Shown here: positions 7,461 to 13,263 of the stretch, one piece after another
Position numbering within the stretch: position 1 is the stretch's first letter
How the letters are laid out: the number at the start of each line of letters is the position of its first letter
Source of the DNA: Lachnospiraceae bacterium UBA3850
Lineage (GTDB): Bacteria > Bacillota > Clostridia > Lachnospirales > Lachnospiraceae
Assembly: GCA_002392655.1 (NCBI GenBank)
Contig: DGHK01000037.1
Span: 1-17,847, forward strand
Length of the DNA: 17,847 nt
Reading direction: 5' to 3'
Notes under the pieces: generated by a model
Database searches by the model: none
Seen by the model: only the letters and a program-made list of their open reading frames with translations
What the model was told of the DNA's origin: nothing
Position numbers and translations under genes: made by a program

Positions 7461-7786
7461 ATTTCCTGGATGTAATATATGAACAAAACAAAAAATATAA
7501 CTGGGATAAGGATGCAGATGGAAATGTCACTATCTATATAGAAAACCGTGGCATTTTCAATCGAATAGCACAGAAGCTTCTTAAGAAGCCCAAAGTATCT
7601 CAGCTCCATCTCGAAGAAATGGGCAGCTTTATATGGCCGCTGATAGATGGAGACCGAAGTGTCTATGACATCGGAATCCTTGTGAAGGAACACTTCAAAG
7701 AAAAAGCAGAGCCTCTTTATCCGAGGCTCTGCAAATATATAAAAACACTTGATGATTATGGTTTTATCGAAAAGAAAAAATCATAA
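7457..7786 (+). CDS. PqqD-like peptide-binding domain protein
   Basis: This is a small cytosolic protein of 109 residues, with no signal peptide or membrane segment. The pattern resembles PqqD/RRE winged-helix domains, which bind leader peptides of ribosomal peptide precursors. The clues are MGSFIWPLIDGDRSVYDI near the middle, then an amphipathic helix containing LVKEHF, then a C-terminal helix ending in LDDYGFIE. The ATG overlaps the OPT stop (ATGA), so translation is coupled. No radical-SAM enzyme, precursor peptide or maturation protease is visible nearby, so a RiPP role is not supported here. A role in handling peptides delivered by the OPT transporter is plausible but inferred. The 3' end overlaps rimI by 6 nt on the other strand, and codons 84-92 (7706-7732) also encode an antisense terminator. 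Confidence 0.72.
   Translation: MNFLDVIYEQNKKYNWDKDADGNVTIYIENRGIFNRIAQKLLKKPKVSQLHLEEMGSFIWPLIDGDRSVYDIGILVKEHFKEKAEPLYPRLCKYIKTLDDYGFIEKKKS
7701..7732 (-). terminator. Intrinsic terminator of the minus-strand operon, inside the pqqD-like gene
   Basis: GCAGAGCCTC (7706-7715) and GAGGCTCTGC (7723-7732) form a perfect, GC-rich 10-bp stem with a 7-nt loop. Read on the minus strand the stem is followed by TTTTTC (T-run 7701-7705). On the plus strand it is followed by AAATATAT, so it is directional. It would stop transcripts leaving rimI about 50-80 nt after its stop codon. Confidence 0.82.
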
Positions 7787-8194
7787 TATTTTCTGAAATA
7801 TCAAAGCATCATCTTCGGGTTCGTGATAGTAATTTGTCCTGACAAATAAACTTACGAATCCGAATTTTTTATATAATGAAACTGCTGATATGTTATGAGC
7901 CCTGACCTCAAGACTTACTCTCTCAGCTCCTGACTCTATCAGATCATCCAGCATACTCTGCATCAGCTTTGAGGCCACCTGCTGTCTGCGGTATCTCTTA
8001 TCCACCGCTATACGCAGGATCTCCGCATCTCCCTGAACATCCGAATAAATGACATAACCCATGACCCTGCCATCCTTTTTCTCAACCAGCAGGTGATTAT
8101 AATCATATTCAAAACTGTCCTCCAGACTTTTCAGATCCCAGGCATCGGAAAAAACATCCTTCTCGATACGGGCTATTTCCTCAAACACATTCAT
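7781..8194 (-). CDS. rimI: RimI-like ribosomal-protein/N-alpha acetyltransferase
   Basis: This is a GNAT-fold acetyltransferase. RimI acetylates the N-terminal alanine of ribosomal protein S18 in E. coli and is commonly encoded with the t6A genes. Family marks are IEKDVFSDAW near the start, AEILRIAVDKRYRRQQVASKLM (split here as AEILRIAVDKRYR and RQQVASKLM, 58-78), and LEVRAHNISAVSLYKKFGF (95-113). Two things are odd. The protein has 137 residues and starts about ten residues late, lacking the usual first strand (MxIRxMxxxD); an in-frame TAA lies 6 nt before the ATG. In the acetyl-CoA loop the conserved first Gly of RxxGxG/A is Gln72. There is no clear Shine-Dalgarno site; the start lies 17 nt after the NlpC/P60 stop. 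The 3' end overlaps the pqqD-like gene by 6 nt. Confidence 0.82.
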   Translation of the reverse strand: MNVFEEIARIEKDVFSDAWDLKSLEDSFEYDYNHLLVEKKDGRVMGYVIYSDVQGDAEILRIAVDKRYRRQQVASKLMQSMLDDLIESGAERVSLEVRAHNISAVSLYKKFGFVSLFVRTNYYHEPEDDALIFQKIL

Positions 8195-8211
8195 ACATTT
8201 TTACCGGAATG

Positions 8212-9654
8212 TTACTTCATTACATATGCAGCCTTGTCTGCATACCATCTGCGTCCGCTTGTCTGATGTCCTGCCTCAAGTGTTTCACCGTTTCCGATGT
8301 AGAGTGCTACATGTCCTATACCTGTGCCGTAATCATTTGCTGTATCACCTGACATATAGAAGAGAAGATCTCCAGGCTGAACATCAGATATCCATACTTC
8401 ATGACTCTGATAGGTTGTATACTGCATTCCTGCATTATGTGGCATATTCACTCCAGCACTCTTCCATGAAAGCATGGTAAAGCCTGAACAGTCAGTTCCT
8501 GCAAGTGTCTGGCCACCATAAACATATGGGAATCCAAGAACTCTTGAAGCATACTGAACAACGCCGTTCTTTGTTGCAGAACCTGTTCCGCCCATAGGAG
8601 GAACTTTAGTGAGTCTCTCTCCATAATAAACAGCGTAGCCCTGTGAATCAAAATCTATATAATAATTATCAACTATCTGTGTTGTATCCTTTGCATACCA
8701 GCCTGTGTTATCCCACAGCTGATATCCTGTTCCATCCCAGTACCATGAACCTGTATATCCTGTCCATGCACCGTTATGATCTACCCAGTAGCCATCAATC
8801 CACTGTCCGGTTTCCTCACCGTCGCGGGTAACTGCATTGCACTGAAGAGTTCCGTCAAAGTTGAAGTAGTAATATACTCCTCCGATGTTTCTCCAGCTGC
8901 TTCTTACCATATAGCCCCACTCATCAAAGTAGTACCATTTACCATCTATCTTCTGCCAGCTGCTTGTAGGATACCATCCGGACTCATCCCAGATGTACCA
9001 TCCCCAGCTGTCCTTGTACCAGGTTATCTTCGAAGGATATGACCAGCATCCGTTTTCATCAAGCCAGTATCCATCCTTCCAGCCATTTGTATATGCACCG
9101 TAAGCATCCTCTCTCTCTCCGAAATAGTACCACTTGCCGTCAATTTCCTTCCAGCCTGTAGTATTCATTCCGTCAGTACCGAAGTAATAATAGATGCCTT
9201 CTACCTCTTTCCAGCCTGTAGCCAGACTCAGATCATCCTCAACAAACACGAGTCCGCTTGCTCCGGTCTGACCGGTAGTTATCTTGAGAAGTCCCTTCTC
9301 ATTCTCTGTTACCTTCTTATCCATAATATCATTATAGCTAAAGCCTCCCAGATAATATGGCTTCGAATCTATCGTCTGATATCCGGTCAAAAGTATTCCC
9401 TTTTCATCAAAGTAGAACTTTACTCCATCGATAGTTTTCCAACCCGTAACCGGCTTATTGTTTTCATAATATGAAAGTCCAAATCTTGAATCGTTATATA
9501 CCCAGCCCTTTTTCTCGACCTTCTCGTTCTTATTATTCTGCTCATTTGCATACACACCATTTTGCTCGGCATTTACTATGCCTGCCTCGCCGCCGCAAAG
9601 TATCATTCCAAAGCAGCATACAATTGACAAGGCTTTTCTGATATGTCTTCTCAT
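8212..9654 (-). CDS. Secreted NlpC/P60 endopeptidase with cell-wall-binding repeats
   Basis: This is a secreted peptidoglycan hydrolase of 480 residues, expected to cut stem peptides, usually the D-Glu to diamino acid bond. The signal peptide covers about residues 1-29 (VNA) or 1-36 (VYA). Residues 49-345 hold aromatic repeats of the GWK-IDGKWYYF type. Among them are two copies (about 193-254 and 286-345) of a longer module that also occurs in the L,D-transpeptidase at 4408. The C-terminal NlpC/P60 domain (about 362-480) has the catalytic Cys389 in TDCSGF, His448 in IGHVALYIGNG and a third polar residue, His463, in EAGHQ. The spacing fits the family. A GGGAGG lies about 12 nt before the ATG. 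The gene is wedged between tsaB (19 nt) and rimI (17 nt), which are normally adjacent, and so shares their transcript. Confidence 0.92.
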   Translation of the reverse strand: MRRHIRKALSIVCCFGMILCGGEAGIVNAEQNGVYANEQNNKNEKVEKKGWVYNDSRFGLSYYENNKPVTGWKTIDGVKFYFDEKGILLTGYQTIDSKPYYLGGFSYNDIMDKKVTENEKGLLKITTGQTGASGLVFVEDDLSLATGWKEVEGIYYYFGTDGMNTTGWKEIDGKWYYFGEREDAYGAYTNGWKDGYWLDENGCWSYPSKITWYKDSWGWYIWDESGWYPTSSWQKIDGKWYYFDEWGYMVRSSWRNIGGVYYYFNFDGTLQCNAVTRDGEETGQWIDGYWVDHNGAWTGYTGSWYWDGTGYQLWDNTGWYAKDTTQIVDNYYIDFDSQGYAVYYGERLTKVPPMGGTGSATKNGVVQYASRVLGFPYVYGGQTLAGTDCSGFTMLSWKSAGVNMPHNAGMQYTTYQSHEVWISDVQPGDLLFYMSGDTANDYGTGIGHVALYIGNGETLEAGHQTSGRRWYADKAAYVMK

Positions 9655-9673
9655 TTTAACTTCTGTCCTCCCT

Positions 9674-10393
9674 TTACTGTCCTTTTTCCTCTCTTACTCG
9701 TTCCGCCTGCGATTTTCTGAGATACTCAGGTGCAAAATCATCGGCATCCACGTACCGTCTTTCTTTAAATAGCAGCTCCCCATAGGCGGCTATCGAAGCA
9801 CCACGCTGCCTGTTCATTGAAGCAGGTGCCATCTTGCATGGAACCTCTATCTGATCCCATATGACACTTTCATAGATAGGAACTCCGTCCCCGAGAAATG
9901 TAATCTGCTTCGGTGATCCGTCTACACCCCCGCAGACCGAATTCACCTTCTTAACGAGCTCATGTATATCCATAGGCTCCTGATCCATAATGACGTCGAC
10001 ATTCCCCATCACCGTATACAGTCCTGTATAAACCTGACTTCGCCTTGCATCAATGATAGGACAGATAACTCCATCCGCTCCCCACATATTGAAGGCAAGC
10101 CCCTCACAGGTCTTAACCGGAATAATAGGCTTATTAATCGCAAGCGCAAGTCCCTTCGCGGTTGCCGCTCCGATCCTGAGTCCCGTAAAAGAACCCGGTC
10201 CCGATGCAATGGCTATAGCATCCAGTTCCTCCAGCTTTATCTCCGATGTTCTGACTATCTCGTCGATCATAGGAAGCAGAGTCTCCGAATGGGTCCTCTT
10301 GTGATTCATCGTATATTCAGCTATAACTATGTCTTCGTCCACTATGGCGACCGATGCCACCATCCCGGAACTATCTATTCCAAGTATCTTCAA
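9674..10393 (-). CDS. tsaB: tRNA t6A biosynthesis protein TsaB
   Basis: TsaB is the catalytically inactive ASKHA paralogue that dimerises with TsaD and is needed for t6A37 formation. The protein has ILGIDSSGMVASVAIVDE at its start (family pattern ILAIDTS), then HSETLLPMID, ASGPGSFTGLRIGAATAKGLA (given here as ASGPGSFTGL and RIGAATAKGLA) and CPIIDARRSQVY. I chose the TTG at 10393: it has AGGTGG (10399-10404) 5 nt upstream and gives the canonical MKILGIDSS start and 239 residues. An ATG at 10414 would add seven residues (MLDQVVK) but has no Shine-Dalgarno site. The gene follows tsaE closely and precedes the NlpC/P60 gene by 19 nt. Confidence 0.92.
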   Translation of the reverse strand: MKILGIDSSGMVASVAIVDEDIVIAEYTMNHKRTHSETLLPMIDEIVRTSEIKLEELDAIAIASGPGSFTGLRIGAATAKGLALAINKPIIPVKTCEGLAFNMWGADGVICPIIDARRSQVYTGLYTVMGNVDVIMDQEPMDIHELVKKVNSVCGGVDGSPKQITFLGDGVPIYESVIWDQIEVPCKMAPASMNRQRGASIAAYGELLFKERRYVDADDFAPEYLRKSQAERVREEKGQ

Positions 10394-10451
10394 TTTTACC
10401 ACCTGATCCAGCATATGCGCAACTGTTCTTATGCTTATTTTTTATGATATC

Positions 10452-10880
10452 CTACCTGTTTACCTCGATTGTTCTGTAATCAAAGCCTCTCTCCAGGTCC
10501 TTTTTTATAGTGATCCACACCGCATCCTCAGGAATAATATCCTCTATCAGCTCTGCCCATTCGATAAGCGTTACGCCCTCTCCTCCGGCATACTCATAGA
10601 ATCCGGTCTCCTCCATCTCATCCACATCCCCCACCCGATAAACATCATAGTGATACAGCGGAAGTCTTCCCTCCGTGTATTCCTGAAGTATGGTAAATGT
10701 AGGACTGGACATCGGTTCACTGATTCCAAGCCCTGCGCCAAAGCCCTGAGCAAAAACGGTCTTGCCGACTCCCAGATCTCCGCTGAGACAGTATATATCC
10801 CCTGCGGAGGCTTTTTCCCCCAGGCTCTTTGCATATTCATATGTGTCTTCACGACTGAAGGTATCAATTTTCTCTATCAT
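10452..10880 (-). CDS. tsaE: tRNA t6A biosynthesis ATPase TsaE
   Basis: TsaE is the P-loop ATPase that binds TsaD-TsaB and is required for turnover of the t6A-synthesising complex. The 142-residue length is typical. Walker A reads GDLGVGKT near residues 34-41. SSPTFTILQEY, LYHYDVYR and the conserved LIEWAELIED follow in the family order. The start codon overlaps no other gene; only a weak GAG-rich site precedes it. Its start lies 16 nt after the dCMP deaminase stop, and tsaB follows, so all three are probably cotranscribed. Confidence 0.95.
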   Translation of the reverse strand: MIEKIDTFSREDTYEYAKSLGEKASAGDIYCLSGDLGVGKTVFAQGFGAGLGISEPMSSPTFTILQEYTEGRLPLYHYDVYRVGDVDEMEETGFYEYAGGEGVTLIEWAELIEDIIPEDAVWITIKKDLERGFDYRTIEVNR

Positions 10881-10896
10881 CTCTTAATCTCTCATA

Positions 10897-11406
10897 TCAG
10901 ATTGAAAGCACGATGTCACGTCCAAGCGGCTCATACTTTCTGTACTTGATTCCTACCAGGTCAAACATATGCTTTGAAGCGATAGTACTTTCCGTATCGG
11001 CGTATTTATCTGAGAGATAAATAATCTCCGCAATACCGCTCTGGATTATCGCTTTTGCACATTCATTACAAGGGAACAGTGTAACATAAACCTTTGCGCC
11101 CTTGAGATTTGAATTACCTCTGTAGTTCAGGATTGCATTTAACTCAGCATGACATACGAAGATATACTTGCTATCAAGTGCCGCACCATCTCTCCCCCAT
11201 GGCATATCGTCATCATCACAGCCCTGAGGCATTCCGTTGTAGCCTACAGACATGATCCTGTTATCCTCGCCGACTATGCAGGCACCAACCTGTGTACTCG
11301 GATCCTTGCTTCGTTCTGCTGACAGAAGTGCTATTCCCATAAAATACTGATCCCAGTTTATATAGTCGCTTCTCTTATAATCCATCATCTTTGCCATCTC
11401 TTTCAT
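10897..11406 (-). CDS. Deoxycytidylate (dCMP) deaminase
   Basis: This enzyme deaminates dCMP to dUMP, the precursor for thymidylate, in the cytosol. The CDA-fold zinc motifs are clear: His86 and Glu88 in CHAELNAIL, and Cys113 and Cys116 in PCNECAK. The N-terminal segment WDQYFMGIALLSAERSKDP and the GYNGMPQGCDDDD stretch fit dCMP deaminases rather than cytidine or tRNA-adenosine deaminases. The first ATG (11406) directly abuts a GGGGG, too close for normal initiation. The ATG at 11397 sits 9 nt after it and may be the real start, giving 166 residues. The gene follows the GH25 gene by 63 nt, without a convincing promoter in the gap, and precedes tsaE by 16 nt. Confidence 0.9.
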   Translation of the reverse strand: MKEMAKMMDYKRSDYINWDQYFMGIALLSAERSKDPSTQVGACIVGEDNRIMSVGYNGMPQGCDDDDMPWGRDGAALDSKYIFVCHAELNAILNYRGNSNLKGAKVYVTLFPCNECAKAIIQSGIAEIIYLSDKYADTESTIASKHMFDLVGIKYRKYEPLGRDIVLSI

Positions 11407-11469
11407 CCCCCTTTGTATAACTCATATCATTTTGCAGCCTTGTTTTTCATATAGCCAAAGCCCTGATAA

Positions 11470-12693
11470 TTATTCACTTTCATACAGTACATTGAAATCA
11501 CACGGTGTAGTTATTCCATCTATTTTTCCGGTGCTGGTCTGCTGCCACATATAATACTTACCGGTATAATCTGTGTTAGATGTATAGTGTGCCAGCCATA
11601 CAGGCTGTTCCCCTTTATCCTTCCAGATTGAATACATGAAGTTCTTACTTCCATAGATGCAGGTCTCATAACCCGCAGCCGCCAGTTCACCTTCGAAGAC
11701 ATGATAACAGTCATTCAGATCCTGTATATTCATCTTATATTTCTGGAAATGCTCAAAATCCTCCCAGTCATAGGCAATTGGGAAGTCCAGCTTCTCGCCA
11801 TCCAAAACATTCAGCAGATACTTGGTGCTTGCTATAACCTCATCCTTGGTGCTTTCCTCAGCATGCCAGTATATACCGATCTTTAGTCCGGCAGCCTTTG
11901 CATTCTTTATATTTTTGAGATAGTATCTATCAGTATAATGTTCGCCGTCATCATAACCGCCAATTCTCATAATAACAAAATCACATCCGGCCGCCTTGAC
12001 CTTGTTAAAATCAATCTCTTTTTGCCATCTGGAAATATCTATTCCGAGGCTTACGCCCTCTTTTCCATACTTACTCTTGAACTCACTGAAATCCGTAAGC
12101 TCCGGTGTTTCTTTAGGAGCTGGGCCTGTTTCTGTAACTTCAACACTGACCTTGTCACTGGTTACATTTCCCGCATCATCCTTCAGACTTATCTGAAGGC
12201 TTGTTGTGCCAAGCGTTGATGTATCGACACTTCCGTCTAAAGTGATATCCACCTCTCTATCCACATCATCTGCATATCCGACATGTTCATTGATATCAAA
12301 GACATCTCCCCTGGCGATGGTAATGGTTCCGGGCTTTATCAGGAACACAGGCTTCTCCATATCCGGCAGATCAGCCCTAAAGAGATTTGAATAATCATTA
12401 GTCGGTGTACTCTTTTCCGTCGAAGCCTCGGTTGTTTCGGTTGTTTGCTCAGCCTCCGGTGTAGCTTTCTCAACCGCCTCCGTAAGCTCCTCCGTCACAA
12501 ACTCCTCTACTTCCGTAGTTGACTCTGTAACCGGTTCCATCGTAATTAGTGCCTTAGTCGTAGACTCTGTTGTTATCCTCTCCTCATTTCCGTCCTTATT
12601 AAATATGACCAGCATAAGAACGGTAAACGCACATAAAATGAGACACGATAAAACTACCACTATTATTTTTTTAGTCTTATTCCTATCTGCCAT
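11470..12693 (-). CDS. Membrane-anchored GH25 muramidase (lysozyme)
   Basis: GH25 enzymes cut the MurNAc-GlcNAc bond of peptidoglycan. The 407-residue protein has a short basic N-terminus and one transmembrane helix (about 9-31) without a clear cleavage site, so it is probably an anchored, outward-facing enzyme. A Thr/Glu-rich linker (about 37-100) may span the inner wall. An Ig-like domain of the DUF5011 type (about 113-187) includes VDTSTLGTTSLQISLKDDAGN (as VDTSTLGTTS and LQISLKDDAGN). The catalytic barrel (about 214-407) opens with GIDISRWQ, where Asp219 is conserved. It contains the YDWED motif with Asp309 and Glu311 as catalytic acids, and ends with MWQQTSTGKIDGI. The GGAT site lies about 10 nt from the ATG. 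The gene leads the long minus operon and has a consensus promoter. Confidence 0.93.
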   Translation of the reverse strand: MADRNKTKKIIVVVLSCLILCAFTVLMLVIFNKDGNEERITTESTTKALITMEPVTESTTEVEEFVTEELTEAVEKATPEAEQTTETTEASTEKSTPTNDYSNLFRADLPDMEKPVFLIKPGTITIARGDVFDINEHVGYADDVDREVDITLDGSVDTSTLGTTSLQISLKDDAGNVTSDKVSVEVTETGPAPKETPELTDFSEFKSKYGKEGVSLGIDISRWQKEIDFNKVKAAGCDFVIMRIGGYDDGEHYTDRYYLKNIKNAKAAGLKIGIYWHAEESTKDEVIASTKYLLNVLDGEKLDFPIAYDWEDFEHFQKYKMNIQDLNDCYHVFEGELAAAGYETCIYGSKNFMYSIWKDKGEQPVWLAHYTSNTDYTGKYYMWQQTSTGKIDGITTPCDFNVLYESE

Positions 12694-12726
12694 AGCACCA
12701 AATCCTTTTTTTTCACACTAACCCTT

Positions 12727-12755
12727 ATTATATGCTATACACCCTGCACTGTCAA
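12727..12755 (-). promoter_or_regulatory. Consensus promoter of the GH25-dCMP deaminase-tsaEB-nlpC/P60-rimI operon
   Basis: On the minus strand, TTGACA (12750-12755), a 17-nt spacer and TATAAT (12727-12732) match the vegetative consensus at all twelve positions. The expected start is near 12719, giving a leader of about 25 nt to the GH25 ATG. No other comparably strong promoter is visible before rimI. Confidence 0.85.
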
Positions 12756-12927
12756 AGTCTGGATAGTACCAAACGAGCAGCATCTTACAGCGCTTTGTCG
12801 TTCCATTTCGCTACTCTAGCAACGCATACTAGTTCTATGTGATAGCCCCTGTTTCCCCTATAATTAGCTTAGCGTGACATATTGAAGATTTTATCAATTG
12901 ATTAAAATAATCTACAGGAGAGCTGAG
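12756..12927. other. Intergenic stretch between the divergent GH25 and XRE genes
   Basis: I see no gene here. The part from about 12765 to 12850 shows no recognisable structure. A TATAAT lies at 12859-12864 on the plus strand but lacks a good -35 box; TATGTG stands at the expected place. It may be a weak or activator-dependent promoter of the XRE gene. An AGGAG at 12916-12920 is the XRE ribosome site. Confidence 0.4.
12893..12902. promoter_or_regulatory. Palindrome upstream of the XRE regulator
   Basis: ATCAATTGAT is a perfect 10-bp palindrome. It lies about 30 nt downstream of the TATAAT at 12859 and 26 nt before the XRE start codon, where an autoregulatory operator could sit. Short AT-rich palindromes also arise by chance. 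Confidence 0.25.
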
Positions 12928-13257
12928 ATGAACGAGGATCAGATCATAAACAGGATAAGGCAGCTGCTTGATGCAAAGGACTGGACGCCATATCGTCTGT
13001 CTAAGGAAGCCGGCATACCAAATTCCAGTATAAACAGCATCTTTCAGAGAAATGCATACCCTACTATACCTACACTCATTAAGATATGCGGAGCCTTCAG
13101 GATATCACTCTCCGAATTCTTCAACTTCGAAGCTGTCCCTCTGAGATACGGAGAGCTTACCCCTGATGAACAGGAGATGTTATCCGGTTTTCAGGATTTA
13201 ACACAACATAAAAAGTCCCTGCTTCTTGCTTATCTGCAGGGACTTAGTAATGACTGA
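12928..13257 (+). CDS. XRE-family helix-turn-helix regulator
   Basis: This is a small DNA-binding protein of 109 residues. Residues about 7-63 form an XRE/Cro-type HTH: IRQLLDAKDWTPYRLSKEAG, then IPNSSINSIFQRNAYPTIPTL (as IPNSSINSIFQR and NAYPTIPTL), then IKICGAFRISLSEFF. The C-terminal tail (about 70-109) is helical and may mediate dimerisation. I chose the ATG at 12928 because AGGAG lies 7 nt upstream; a TTG at 12898 would place the ribosome site inside the coding sequence. It is divergent from the GH25 operon and convergent with lysC, ending 6 nt from the lysC stop. Its targets are unknown; the GH25 promoter or its own promoter are candidates by position. Codons 96-106 also encode the antisense terminator of the lysC operon. 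Confidence 0.85.
   Translation: MNEDQIINRIRQLLDAKDWTPYRLSKEAGIPNSSINSIFQRNAYPTIPTLIKICGAFRISLSEFFNFEAVPLRYGELTPDEQEMLSGFQDLTQHKKSLLLAYLQGLSND
13210..13245 (-). terminator. Intrinsic terminator of the secA-prfB-hom-lysC operon, inside the XRE gene
   Basis: AAGTCCCTGC (13213-13222) and GCAGGGACTT (13236-13245) form a perfect 10-bp stem with a 13-nt loop. On the minus strand it runs into a five-T tract (13210-13214). On the plus strand the stem is followed by AGTAATG, so only minus transcripts should stop. It begins about 20 nt past the lysC stop. Confidence 0.78.
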
Positions 13258-13263
13258 TTTTCT

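Noticed and set aside
7832..7847. ATTTGTC-CT-GACAAAT palindrome within rimI as a terminator for the plus-strand operon
   Set aside because: The loop is very short, no T-tract follows on either strand, and it lies in coding sequence. Probably chance.
11427..11450. Seven-codon minus-strand open frame between the GH25 gene and dCMP deaminase
   Set aside because: No ribosome site precedes it, and an open frame this short is expected by chance.
12898..12927. TTG at 12898 as the XRE start
   Set aside because: The AGGAG at 12916-12920 lies at proper distance from the ATG at 12928, and the extra ten residues do not belong to the HTH fold.
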